Source: Allacma fusca
Taxonomy: Eukaryota > Arthropoda > Collembola > Symphypleona > Sminthuridae
Direction: 5' to 3'
DNA: 64,000 bases
Assembly (NCBI GenBank): GCA_947179485.1
Contig: OX359247.1
Location: 10,640,588 to 10,704,587, forward strand
Below the pieces are notes generated by a model. It saw only the letters and a list, made by a program, of their open reading frames with translations, did no database searches and had not been told where the DNA came from. Of the stretch, positions 45,101 to 57,450 are shown piece after piece. A program made the translations under genes and the position numbers. Position 1 is the first letter of the stretch. Every line of letters starts with the position of its first letter.

Positions 45101-47924
45101 TTGTGCGTGTGGCAATGGGTCTAAGTGGCAGTTGGGATTGTGACAGGTTTTGGTGGCAGTTGTGAATGTGGCAGTTCTCCGGGTGGCAGTTGTGATTGTG
45201 GCAGTTGTGGGGGGGGCAGTTGGCCTCGAACCCAATGAAATTATGACAAGAAATACAAAACAATTAGCCTAATTAACTAGACAGATCCTGGACAAATATC
45301 AAACCGCTACCGGGTTAGTTGTAAGGCCACAATTACGTAACATGTTGTTTATTACAGTATGTGACTTTATATGGATCATCGAATGATACTTTTAAGGGCT
45401 GCAGAATACAGTGCATGCTTTTTACTAGAGCCCCCTAAAAGCAGCAAAATTTGTTGCGTTTACGTTTATGGGAGAAATTGATATTGAAGTAAATGTGAAC
45501 GTGTCCAAATACTCCTGTCCCTAAAGAGAAAATATTTATATCTCAATGTGTCTTATAGATAGAGTGTAAATACATTGCAGTACCATTGATCATAGCCCAC
45601 CACAACAAATTTCATGTTTATTTTAAAGATTTATCTACGTATTTTCATTTTAGATATTGAACGACAAAATGACTTTGCCTCACGGACATCTTTCAAAAAA
45701 TCCAATGAGCTTTACTATGAATTTACTAACTCGGATTTTGTTGAAGTAACTTGCTCTTCTAAGGATAAAAAGTAAGTCCGAAAAAATAATTCCATTTTTT
45801 CTTCCCAAATCTCATGACATTATATCACTTTGGCTTCCGTCACTTTTTATAACGTTTCCGTAATTGTCTGATTTAACGTTCAAGACGTTCTAGTTTGTAC
45901 AAATTCTTGCAAATCGAGTTCAATTTATTATTTGCAGATGGAAGTCTTTTCTGGCAGCCCCAAGGTCCCATGTCCAGAGTCCTTCTCGGGAAAAACCAAA
46001 TGTGTCCAGCTCTCAATTTAATATTTTGCTGTGGGGTCATGATTCGCTATCCCGAAATATGTTCATTAGAAAACTTCCTCTGACCTATAATTATCTCATG
46101 GACACGTTGAATGGAGTGGTTCTTAAAGGCTACAATATTGTTGGTGATGGAACACCTCAAGCTTTGATTCCGATGCTGACAGGTCAAACGGAGCAAGAAC
46201 TCCCCGAAACCCGGAAGCGTAAAGGCTCATTAGCCAAGTTTGTTAATGTTTATCCTTTTATTTGGGACGAATGCAAGAAGAGGGGTTACCTGACGGGTAA
46301 GGGTTTTAAATAATTTGGTTTTATGTTTAATGTTTTGGAATAAAAATACAGTATTCTTATATATTGCACTATTGACTGACATTAAAACATCAAGTCAAAT
46401 TACTTTTGCTATTAGGATATATGGAAGACAGTCCAAATATTGGAACGTTCACATACCGGCTCAAGGGCTTTGATCAGGCCCCAACGGACTTTTACATGCG
46501 ACCTTACTTCATAGCAGCTCAGGCTGCGTATAACGACTTCCGGAAATACTGCATTGCATCCGTCCCAAGGCACCAGGTCATGATGAATTATGTGAGGGAT
46601 ATCATGAACTTCAAGAAAAATATACCAAAGTTTCTATTCAGTTTTCACTCCGAACTGTCTCACGGTAGCATTAACGCAATCCAGGGTGCTGATGCAGACT
46701 TGCAAGAATTCTTTCAACAACTTCGAACTTCTGGGGCCTTAAACAATACAGTTCTTATGATCTTCAGTGATCATGGGAATCGATTTGCTTCCATTAGGTA
46801 CGACAGGTTAATTAGTATAATTGAAACTTCGATACGGTGACGTTAGTGTGAACGCAAGGTTTGGGAAAAAGTTCAACTCTCGATATCCCAGGTTGATGGT
46901 CTATTTTCCTCTCATGACTGAACCCATTAGGTCACTGGTAATTATTGCTTGTGGGTACAAGTAATCTATTTTTTAAACTTCAGGATACCATCTTAACCAG
47001 AGCTAAATGCCTTTCATTATATCCCATTTTTCTATGCAACGTACTTACTGATAATACTAGTACTGATCAAATTGCCTAATTGAACGCTAATAATTTTTCA
47101 GAGAAAGTCAGCAAGGAAAGCAAGAGGAACGAATGCCGATGGTCATGTTTGTCTTCCCTCCTTCATTCAAGGAACTACACCGTCGCGCTTCCGAAAATTT
47201 CCTAAGAAATTCTCAAATATTGTCAACACCATTTGACATCCATGCTACACTCAAGGATTTGCTCAGATTCTCATCTTTATCCGAAGAGTACTTCTCCCAA
47301 CCTCATGAGACGCGAGATAGACAGTTGAGTTTGTTTCGCCCAATCTTTCCCGATAGAACGTGCAAAGATGCTTCCATTGAGCCTCATTGGTGCGCCTGTC
47401 TTCAGTGGCATGTCCTCAATACAAGTTTACCGTCCGTGGACAAGGCCGCGCTGGAATTTGTCGACTATGTGAACGCAAACCTCGCAAACCAAACCACTTT
47501 ATGTGCACCGCTGACATTAAAGCAAGTCTTATGGGCAGCAAATCTCTTCCCTTCAGAAGAACTGCTGCACTTTAAGCGTACTGCGGATGCAGATGGATTC
47601 TTACCTGACTTGTCTGATAAGACTGCAATCTCAAAAAGTACTTTGCAATTAAAATTAGAAACGCTACCTGGGCTTGGTCGATTCGAAGTCTCGCTACAAC
47701 ATGATTTATTTACAAATTCATTTCAATTTAATGTAAGTAAACCCCTACTTAAACAGTTAATCTGTAGGATATATTGATGGGCAGTCATTGAAAGACCTCT
47801 GTTGCCTTGTGCATTGCAGATGCAGGATATCAGCCGAATTAATAAATACGGAAATCAGGCATCCTGTGTCGAGGATAACTTGGAGCATCTGAGGAAATTC
47901 TGTTTTTGTTTGGATCAAAATTAG
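42131..47924 (+). CDS. DUF229 family protein (sulfatase/alkaline-phosphatase-like fold)
   Basis: Complete 659-residue protein from six exons: 42131-42515, 45654-45771, 45938-46296, 46416-46797, 47102-47732, 47820-47924. The DUF229 (PF02995) family is abundant in insects and nematodes; its substrate is unknown to me. The N-terminus is a short basic tail with a signal-anchor helix at about residues 22-41, implying a type II membrane or secreted protein. Family hallmarks are LLWGHDSLSR, KGYNIVGDGTPQALIPMLTG, GTFTYRLKGFDQAPTDFYMR, LFSFHSELSHG, LMIFSDHGNR, RMPMVMFVFPPSF and C-terminal DISRINKYGNQASCVED. The usual nucleophile position in LLGFDSxSR is GHDSLSR here, so the Asp-Ser is kept. An alternative in-frame ATG at 42020 would add 37 residues; 42131 was preferred for its ACCATG context. 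Intron 1 (3.1 kb) holds the fold-back minisatellite element. Confidence 0.92.
42652..45231. mobile_element. Fold-back (Foldback/MULE-like) element containing a minisatellite
   Basis: Inverted arms built of CAACTGCCAC-type units sit at about 42659-42790 and 45088-45225. The outermost match is GGCCAACTGCC at 42659-42669 against its complement at 45215-45225, and the similarity continues inward for dozens of bases. A 9-bp direct repeat CCAATGAAA flanks the whole at 42643-42651 and 45232-45240, a size typical of MULE and Drosophila FB elements. The centre is a roughly 2.1-kb tandem array. There is no transposase. It sits in intron 1 of the DUF229 gene. Class assignment is an inference from structure. 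Confidence 0.65.
42850..44990. repeat. 24/25-bp minisatellite with higher-order structure
   Basis: Tandem units share the core ATGACACTTAGCAT, followed by one of several spacers: AGGATTTCGCC, TAGTTTCGCC, AGGATTTGTA, TAGTTTTGCA or AGGTTTTTGCA. The number of copies is roughly 85-90. Blocks of many units recur in the same variant order. The segments at about 42944-43406 and 44181-44643 translate identically at an offset of 1237 bp, and a related partial block starts near 43745. Because most units are 24 bp, long frames stay open on both strands; these are not genes. Confidence 0.95.
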
Positions 47925-47966
47925 AAATATAAATTAAACATGAGTAGACAGAAATTGAATCAAGAA

Positions 47967-47972
47967 AATAAA
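47967..47972 (+). promoter_or_regulatory. Candidate poly(A) signal of the DUF229 gene
   Basis: AATAAA 43 bp after the stop codon, a normal distance for a short 3' UTR. Confidence 0.5.
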
Positions 47973-50529
47973 ACAGATAATGTCCGATGAGACTGCTTAA
48001 ATGGGCTTAAGACTGACAGCTCAGCGACCTACATTCATGTATTTGTATTTACTCAGCTTACATTCCAGATGTTATTATAGCAAATAACCCCTAGATCTTA
48101 ATATTGATTTTATGTAGAACATAGATCGCTAAGGATAAATGTCAGGTTTAGTGCACTCTGGCTTAAAGAAATCCCCTCATAAGAGCATTTTCTCCCTAGG
48201 AACAAAAATACTTGAACGCTTGTATTCTTCTTTACCACTATGTTAGTATTTCTCCTTATAAGTGTATAATACAAGTCACATGAAGCTTTTAGGGGTGCTC
48301 TTGCAGCGACAGTGTACTCTATTTACACAATCAGTTTGTGTCAAGCTGAATTATAATGATGATGCTGAAGTAGTATTTTACAGGACATTAACATGTATTA
48401 ATTGTAAATATGAATGAAACGTGGTTTCATTGTTTTTATTAGTTTTGGTTACATATGCAGTGAAAATAGAAACAGTTTAATGTAATAATAATATTATCTA
48501 AAACTTTCAACGAGCTTGTATTGTCCTAGCTTAACAGACAATCATTCATTGCTCTTCTAATTGATACATGTTGCAAACCACTTTTCGTCTTCCATTGTTC
48601 CATTAAATGGCGACTCCATTCCATCTACGTTACAAAGCCAGTTAGCGATTGGTACGCGTTTATTTGTTGTGAATGAAACAGCGAGGCCTGCCGTTCAATT
48701 CTATGGCCTTGGACCTTAATGTTTTGTCTGTTTTAATTTTTTCTTTTCACTTGGAATAGTTACAATTCAAAGCTTCTGGCAAAAAGAGTAATAAAAACGC
48801 CTGAGATTTCAACAAAATTTTACATGAAATGCCTCAACGACATCACGAATTATGAACTGCATATGTAAGTATACGTATATGGGACATAGACGATTATATT
48901 GGGACTCTGGCATAAGTTGTTACTCTAATTTTCTCAAAGAATTCTAAAAACATTTATTATTTGACAACTTTCGTAACGAATTTGAAGTGTTAGGAATAAT
49001 AGCAAAACATTATATTCTCACTTGGTTTTATTCGTCCTTCAAAAGTTCAAGAAGGTTTTATCTAAAGCGACTTTTAAGAAAGCTTAAACATGTAAATTGC
49101 TTAAATAAAAGTGATAAAAAACCGAATAAATAAGTTCGTAAGGCGTCCTGCGTGGAATACATGCAATGTAAAGCATTTGCGGAATTATAAAAACATATTG
49201 GAATTATTTTATTTATGTGTATCTATGTTTTCTGTACAATGAAAAGAAGAAAAAATATTTACTTTGCTTTAAAAACTTGAACATGACGCGACCCCTTAGA
49301 ATCCCTCTTATTTATTATACGATAAACCCAATAAATTATGATCGTAGTATATTAACCTACAATCTAATTAAATAAATATAGCATCATGTACTTTGATACT
49401 TGCGAAAATTTTCCAAATGTACAGCGACGTAGAAAGTTTACAGTAAAATTATTATTTGTCACCAGCCTGCTGCCATGGCAAAACATATGTACTTTACGTA
49501 CTAATTGTAAGAGGACAGATTTACAATATTCCTCAGAATAATTGTTTACCAAAATCAAAAAAATGATATGGTACAGTGATCTTGCTCTATGTTCTACAGT
49601 ATCTACAGTTAAATTATTAAATGTAGAACACAGTAGAAACTTCCGACAATTATACAGACAATCTAACAACCAGACAAGTCGCACTCGCAAATCAGTCTTG
49701 TAGTAAGTTTGATACTCCTGGTTAGAACTCAAAAATATTCGATGATGATTACTTGCGCTATGTGTGTTAAGTAGCTAATGATTTTGCTTAACGCTGTGAG
49801 TTGTACTGATAAACAATAATCGCGGAAGAAACATACAACAACTGTAGATAATGCAACTCCTTCGTTAAATTACATATTTACATAATAAGGTATGCATACA
49901 AATTAAATAACTTGTATTTTATCACAGATCAAAAACGCAAAAATTATCCTAGCAAGAAAGGCAATACATAAAGATAATAATTATGCTCACACCAACACCA
50001 TCCCGTAATTGAATGTGGAAAGGGATGAACGTCTAGACCTCTTGTAACCGGAAGATACACTTACATTATTTATATGACTTAAATGTTAGCCATTCTAATT
50101 TGAAAACTGTAAACCAACAACTTAAAATTAATAAGAATACGTCATGTTCATGGTAGAAGTCTCGTCTGATTGGTAGACCGGACAAAATAAACGATTCAAA
50201 TTTGTAACTTTATAATTCGAGAAAGCAGTTTTCTTATCCTATTTTCAATTTCAAAAAAGAACTAATAATAAATTATTCTTTTTGGCCTTAAGTTTCCTTG
50301 TGGTAATACTTTTGACAGATTCTTTAGTGGATTGACTGTATTACTTGAAATAGATAATCATTTTTAAAAACACATCATTGTTTGAGGTTCTGAAGTATTT
50401 AGCTAATATGATATTGGCCCAAAATTAACAAACTGAATGTCGCAGAAGCACCTTTAAAATTAAAAACATCCAAGAAAAGATTTATCATAGTGATTAAAAC
50501 AACTAAAATTAGACCTCATAAAATTATTA
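47973..50529. other. Convergent intergenic region
   Basis: No supported gene. The right part is probably the ZIP9 3' UTR on the minus strand. A 122-codon minus-strand frame at 49364-49732 has no recognisable domain and starts at a non-ATG codon. Confidence 0.55.
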
Positions 50530-53406
50530 TTAATGATGATGACCTGCAGTAAGAAACAAAGGAATAATAGCACCCAGTACTAGAGCTACTAATTCTTTTC
50601 GAGTAAACCCGTTTTGAGAATCTTTGGTAACTTCTGGGAGGACATGAACCGTAGCAACGTATAAAAAAGTACCAGCACTGAACAGCATAGCGATTGCTGT
50701 AGCGTTCATTGTTGACAAATTCTCTTTCCCTTCCTAGAATGCAACAATAATTTATGCATTAATTTCAAACCCAAGGTTTACTTTAAAATACATTTGCAAA
50801 AATACGAACATGCTGCATTTAATGAAGTTTTTGACTTGCTAGATCTTACCGGACTGATTCCGAAATACGTAATAATGGCCATTATGGGAGCGGCTAAGCA
50901 AAAAACAGCTAAATGTCTTCGTATACGATTTCTATCGAGACCTTCGTGGAGTAAAAACGTAACAAGTCCAAAAGCAGCCGGTGCCTAAACAACAAATTAA
51001 AATGCAATAACTCCTTCATCAGATTGGAGCTTGCTATCGCTCTTGATAAGTACATTACGATAGCTGGATTTGAAACCCCAGTCACTAAAGTAAAATGATC
51101 GTAAGCTATAATAATAATTACCTTGTGTAGCATGATAGCAACAAAAACAATCATTTCAACCTCCGCATGCGGTGTTGTTGCAGCAGCTCCCAAAGCAATC
51201 CCATCGGCTATAGAAGAAAAGATATGTTGAATTTTCCCAAATTAATCTTAGAATATATCTTACGTTGAAAAATAAATCCCTAAACATAAACAAGTGTCTA
51301 TTAACCCGAACATGTGTACTTGCATATTATTAATTGCATTTCGGGAACCCAATATAAATTAAATAGAAACAACTGATAAAATATCGTAAACAAATTGTGT
51401 AATAGTACCTGCAGAATGCACAACAAGTCCCACAGTAGCAGTAAAACTTCGTTTAGAAGGTGAACCTGGGGTTTCAACGTCTCTCGAACTAGACCGACTT
51501 CGGCTACACTGATCAACAAGAAGCATGAAACAGAATCCAAAGACTAAGGATATTCCCACGGAAGAAAAAGGGTCTCCTTCACTCTCCGAATGTCCATGAT
51601 TTTCTTGAGAGACGGACGGATGAACTGCCACATTCGCTGCTAATAAACAAAATGCCAACACAATTCTATAATACAATCAACATAATAGGAAAATGTGATT
51701 CCATATGAAAACTAAATGTCAGGCACTAGAACACTCAAATTCCCAACTCATTTGAAAAGTGGTCATAGATGCTTCACTCGCTGTAGTAAACTGATCTACG
51801 TCCATTCTTGCAATATTGGAAATTTAATTCTCTGCAGATTTGTGAAAAATACGGTTTATTGACTTACTTTGTTGTTTCTGTGACAGGTACAAAGTGTGCA
51901 TTCCTTCTGGGATGATAACACTCAAAGCCGTCCCTACAAGTAGTCCTGCTCCTACTACAGATACAATATGGAGTTTATCCTGAAAAATAGCAAGCATGTA
52001 ACAGTTATTATTACAACCACCTTTACATATGAAATCCATTCCCCTTAAGTAAATATCAGCAATGAAGATAGACTTGAAGATACTCCATATGTATACCTAG
52101 ATTCATTTAACTAAAAACGTTTTTACACACGTCATCAGGCGCGTAGCCAAGGGGGGGGCAAGGGGGGCAATTGCCCCCCCCCCCATTCGAAATAAAATAC
52201 TCTCAAATCACTCAAAAAGTTAAAAATAAATCAGTCCATACCGAGACATGCAAACATTTTTAGCGATTTGACAGTACATTTTTTTTATTTGTAAAAAAAA
52301 AATCACTTCGAAACTCAACATATGCAGTATTCCATGTAAATATCTGTGTATAAACAGCATAACTCTAGAATCACCCATGCAATTTGCATGCTTCGTGTGA
52401 ATGATTTATTACCCACGGCTCCTCCCGTCATTAATTGACCCATCCATACGCGCGAAAATCGTATCGCAATGTTTGTCCATTGCGAGAGCAAAGGATTTCT
52501 AGATCAATAAATTTCTATGGAAAAGCATTTCGATACGATTTTCGCGAGTATGGATGGGTCAACTTTTGACGGGAAGAAGCCGTGGGTAATAAACCATTCA
52601 ATAAAGAGACGTTTTGGGTGATTCTAGAGTATATTTTTATTGTGTTCATCCTTGCTTAGCGGGTGATTTGAATGCATTGCGAAATCCCGATTTCACTTTG
52701 ACCTTTGCCTCGTCGATTTGACTTCAACCTTCAACGGCAACAAAAGTATCGTAACAGCGGCTTTAAATATTTTCATATTAAAAGCTTTTAGCTTCTGTAA
52801 CTTACACGCATCGCTTCGAGGGAATTTTTAAGCTGGATAGAATTATTAAATTAGTGAATTGTATTTAATTCTTCATTATGAAAAGGTCAAGCACGCCTGA
52901 TATCCGCAGTTTCTTTTCGAAGCAAAGACGTGTGTCACAGGAACAGTAGGTTAAGCACCAGCTGAAACGATAGAAGCGAACCCAGGTCTCGAAATTCTCC
53001 GAAATCTGATCAAGCCCAATTAAAAATCTGGTCCAAAATTATTCAAATTTGATGGAATCGTAAAACGTGGAGAATTTTAAAATCTGAAATTCAGTTTGCA
53101 AAATTTGATGCGTTTTACATTCGTGAATTGGATTTCCCATAGAATGTGTCGGATTACATATGTACGTTCGAATTAATGTTGCCCCCCCCTTGGCCAATTC
53201 CTGGCTACGCGCCTGCACGTCATTATACTACTTGAACAAGAACGCTTAGTAATTTAAGTCTTACAGCCTGTAAAATAGGGATTTAAATTTTTTTGGATAT
53301 TCGATTTTACCTCCGACATGTGCATTATAATAGGAACTGATCCAGCAATGAAGCTTCCGATAAGCATTATGCCCGACAGAAGAATTAAACCCAGAGCTTG
53401 ATCCAT
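50530..53406 (-). CDS. Zinc transporter ZIP9 (SLC39A9 family)
   Basis: Complete 287-residue protein (human SLC39A9 has 307), a Golgi or plasma-membrane ZIP importer that moves zinc into the cytosol. Exons, high to low: 53406-53311, 51979-51868, 51639-51409, 51207-51122, 50984-50850, 50733-50530. The sequence shows several membrane helices and the family landmarks [19 protein letters not shown] (about residues 39-57), [14 protein letters not shown], the metal-site helix [15 protein letters not shown] formed across the exon 3/4 junction, [20 protein letters not shown] across the 4/5 junction, and [26 protein letters not shown], ending in a GHHH tail as in the human protein. The cytosolic His-rich loop is shortened to [12 protein letters not shown]. 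The ATG at 53406 gives the expected first helix [12 protein letters not shown]. Intron 1 contains a hAT-like insertion. Confidence 0.94.
52136..53215. mobile_element. hAT-like non-autonomous DNA transposon (1080 bp)
   Basis: Termini CAGGCGCGTAGCC (52136-52148) and its complement at 53203-53215 are perfect inverted repeats, extended inward by G-rich and C-rich runs before the centre. An exact 8-bp direct repeat CACGTCAT flanks it at 52128-52135 and 53216-53223. The CAGGCGCGTAGCC end is a motif I associate with widespread invertebrate hAT-type elements. There is no transposase frame. It lies inside ZIP9 intron 1 and contains a smaller palindrome. Confidence 0.88.
52362..52630. repeat. Nested fold-back palindrome inside the hAT-like element
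   Basis: Arms of about 105-110 bp in inverted orientation. The ends are ACTCTAGAATCACCCA and its complement, and inner matches include TTATTACCCACGGCT, GACCCATCCATAC and CGCGAAAATCGTATCG. About 40 bp separates the arms. The transcribed strand could form a long hairpin. It is either an element inserted in the larger one or an intrinsic palindromic core. Confidence 0.8.
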
Positions 53407-55813
53407 GATTATTAATATTATTACTTGAGAATGTCAGTACACTTGACCCAGACAGCTGAAATACAAATAAAACAAATTAACCAACTAAAAATACCAATAT
53501 GGTAGTGACATTAACAAATCCAACGACAACTGTACTATCAGACACATAAAAGTAAACAACAGACGGAATAACTGGAATATCCGTAACAAAAGCTACCAGT
53601 AGTTCGCAGTAAATCACCTGGAGTAATCTCAAGAGGAGTATAATATAATATCCAGCAAAGAAGAATACCATGTAACAAATATCAAAGAATTAAGTACTTA
53701 ATTACCTTACACGTCAACACTAATGTATTACAGCTATTCAATCGGGAACCCGCTCGTAAATGAAGGCGAACATCAGCTTGTAGAAGGGGAGGAATCTAAG
53801 TTTTAAATATTTTAAATTAAATATTGCTAGTAATTATATGTGTTGAATTACTTTGTGGAAATACAATAAGAATCCTACTTTACCTTAAATTTCCAGTGTA
53901 TACCCTGAAATGGTCCTCAGTATTTCAAAACTATGGAAGAATTAATAATGATTAAGTTCTGCCCTATTTCAGCCACATCGTATTAATGATTTTTGAACTG
54001 TTCCTTATAAACTACCAGAGTTAATATCACGAGTTGAATTTATAAGCCATCCAGCACAGCACTTGTTAATATCTCTTTTATTGGCAATTATTATTGAAGT
54101 CAAAGTGGGGGAGTCCAAACGGAAGTGTTTATAAGAAAGTGGAATATCAGCAGCTGCTACCTGCTACGGCTATATGGGCAGTTCAACTTGGACACTTCTC
54201 TTCTTCGCTTTGTTGCTTTTTCAGCCTCAATGCCTTATGATCTGACGTCCCCGAGCTTTGATTTTTTTTATTTTCAAGCCGACGAGTTTGAATTATCCCC
54301 TTCTTCAAGGATTCCAGAACTTCAAGGAATCATCATTCCAACCTGCCGTAATGCATTATTGCCCAATGATGATTCCATTGCATACGATTTTATTTCAGTG
54401 GAATAGTTTCAGTTATAGTAAAAATATTTACTATACACTAAATGTTAAATTAAATAATTTTTTAAATTCATTATAACTTAATTGTAATCATACACAACAA
54501 TAAATCTAATCACGTAAGTAAGTATCTGTAATTATTTTAAACTCTCCATTTCTTTGCATTTTATTTTTAATGTGATATGATTTTAATGAAATTAAGTGTG
54601 CCCCCAGGAGTTTATTTATTTTCAGATTCTGAGGGCAAAGCAAGAATGTGAATTTCTTGAGTTGTTAAATAGAGGGGCAGATATGTAGATTTACAGGAAT
54701 ATTTCATTCCTACGTGCTGCTAATCCAATTATGAGTAAATGCTTAAGTAATTACATGTATTTATGTGTCCACACATTCATTTTTATTAAAAGAGAAGTCA
54801 GTCCCATGATTCTGTTGTGGTCTTAAGAAATAAGTAAGTACCTGGGTACATACACTACACTACAGTCTACAGTACTTACTGTATTGTCGAAAATGTGAAG
54901 TGAATAGAGTACTTAATATTGTCAAAAGTCTCAATGTGCCCCATACATATAAGCCTGAACGAAAAGAAAAAAAATTGGAAAAGTAGGGATATGCTTAAAT
55001 TGAGGGATACAAACACAAAATAATGGGAAGGAATAAAAAGTGGTTAGAATGGCCTACCCATATTCTGACAGGTCATCTTGATCTATGACAAACATGCAGG
55101 ATGTTTGTTGTATGAATGTCCAAAATGAATGCTTAATTTTTGGAGTTCTAAAAGTAAGCGTACATATGCACTTTTTAAAGGTGTTGGTGTAGATTACTTA
55201 CCACGTGGTTGCTTTAGGTCATGGTAGATGCAGGTTGCATTGTAGATATATTAAAATTGTTTTACTGCTCTGTATGTAAGTAAGTACGTGTATGAATTCT
55301 AAATTCCGTATTGATGTCACATTGTTTAAGAACAAGTTTTCATGGGAAAACTATTGGATTCTTTCGTGGAATGTCGATGGCAGTCGGAGTACCGCTTGAA
55401 AGAAAATGGTCAAGGAACAGAAAAAATTTGAGGAAAAAGATTTTTGAGTAATAATATGAGAGAATCACAGTGCGACAGGAGAAAATACATGGTGAATTTA
55501 GGAATCGTTTTCCAAGATGTTTCACAATTTATAGGGAACACATTAAGGAATGTATTAAAATATTTTGAGTTCAAAGAAATTTTATTGTTTACAGGGGAAA
55601 ATTTATAGGAAATATACTGCTTTGTTTCATTCACAATCAGGAGAAATGCTAAATACTTGCATGACAGGAATCTTAGGAAAATTGTAAATAGCTTTTCCAG
55701 AAAATCTAGGCATTTTTTCTTTGATATGATTTTTAGGACTTTGAAGAAAATCCAGCATTATCCGATGTTTGACAGTTAATAAAGGTATCCAAACATTTGT
55801 ATTCAGTACAGTA
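53407..55813. other. Upstream of ZIP9, no recognised gene
   Basis: Probable ZIP9 promoter and 5' leader on the left. A 93-codon plus-strand frame at 54125-54406 begins at GTG and has no domain, so I do not call it. The sequence is otherwise AT-rich. Confidence 0.5.
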
Positions 55814-57450
55814 CAGTGTTGCGACCAAATCAAATATTTTCAAATCCGAAATTGAATTTGAATCCGGTTTTCAAATGCAAGTTATTCACGCCTCTTAAAT
55901 TGATTTGAATTTGAAAAACCAAATCAATTGAGTAAATAACCGGTTTGAAAAAACCAAATGCAGTGTTTCATTTGAATCCGAATTTTATTTGCATTTCAAA
56001 TCAACAAATTATCCGAAATTGAATTTGATTTGAAATTGGATTTGAACTTGGTTTTTCAAGTTTCAGCTACCCCAACAGGCGAATATGGTTAAGTATAAGT
56101 CAGCCAAACAATTCTACTCACTAAACTCACTGAGAATTTTGATAACAACTGCGTAAAGCCTTTTTACAAGTTTAAGTAGTAACAGCATGCATTACCATTC
56201 TTTTCTCAGTCAATACGTCGGTTCCTGTTGCGAATAAGCACACCAGTTGTTGAAGCTCCTAAGCAAATCTAAATATTTTTGACACATTATGGAATGAGTG
56301 TTCATTGTCGTAAAACAAGTTAGAAGCTGCCAAAATAGTTTAACTTATTTATTGTGTATTCATTTTAATTTAAATAATAAACTTCCACCACCAAAGCACC
56401 CCATTTTTCAGAGATGAGGAAGCGGCACTGGACAAAGCTAAATACGCTTCCAATTTAATTCATTGAATCAAGATTAGGCGGATCCATTTGACTTTTATAC
56501 AGAACATTGTGTTCAGGTTCAGCATTAGTGGACATTTCTTCGGGGATGTCCACTATGTTTTAATAGTCCTAAATTACCATGTATAAAGCATGAATTATAA
56601 AGGAAACGACAAAAAAGCACTTAATTAAAGTAAGTGTGCCAACATATAACTGGTGGTGCACTTGGGATCTTTAAAAAACTCTACTGTAAAAATAATACTA
56701 ATTAACTAGTTTACTTACATATTATATTATATATATTACTTAGTTTACATACTCATTTTTTTCTTGTTTAAAAATCTGGACCTGCTTTGCATTCAAGAAC
56801 TATAAGTAAAAGTATGTTGATTGTTTAACATATTGTTTGTACACTAGTAAGTAATTGCTTGTGTATGCTAACTTAATGTTTGATTTTGAAATGGTCGTGG
56901 GCGATGGATGTGTATTTTGAGCACGAATTACTTGAGTTTCGTCAACTGCTGGATCTTGAGTTTCTTCCTGTTCAATTTGAATTTTATTTTATAATAATTT
57001 TGGTACCTGGTACGATTTGCTGCAAAAGTGGTATTAGAAATCAAGTGAAATCGTGATCGCAACTTTAATCGTAAGAAACACGTGGCAAGTAATTGTCAGT
57101 AACTGCAAGTAATGCAATGCTTGTAAGTCATCCACAAATCGATCGTTCAATAGTCCAGAAGATTTCAATGTTTTAGACTTTATGTGATACAATTAAAAAC
57201 CAAGTTCAAAACCAATTTCAAATTCAAATTTTGCATTAAGTCAATCTGGATTCGAAATTGATTTGGTTTTCAAATGATAAAATCATATTTGATTTGAAGT
57301 TCATCCGTATTTCAAAACCAATTTCAAATTACAAACACAACCGAATTTGATTCGATAAACCAATTTATTAGAAAATGTATATTTGTATTTGGTTTGATTC
57401 GCATTTGAAATTGAATTTTCAAATATTATTTGCATTTGGTCGCAACACTG
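55814..57450. mobile_element. hAT-like non-autonomous DNA transposon (1637 bp)
   Basis: Perfect terminal inverted repeat CAGTGTTGCGACCAAAT (from 55814) and its complement ending at 57450, with imperfect similarity continuing inward. An exact 8-bp direct repeat GTACAGTA lies at 55806-55813 and 57451-57458. The subterminal 200-250 bp at each side are packed with AATTGAATTTGAA/TTTCAAAT-type motifs in both orientations, as expected of transposase-binding arrays in hAT elements. The core has no transposase frame. Confidence 0.9.

Noticed and set aside
49364-49732. 122-codon minus-strand frame downstream of ZIP9
   Set aside because: Begins at a non-ATG codon and has no domain. The position fits the ZIP9 3' UTR.
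54125-54406. 93-codon plus-strand frame
   Set aside because: Begins at GTG. The first in-frame ATG leaves fewer than 60 codons, and no domain or splice partner was found.
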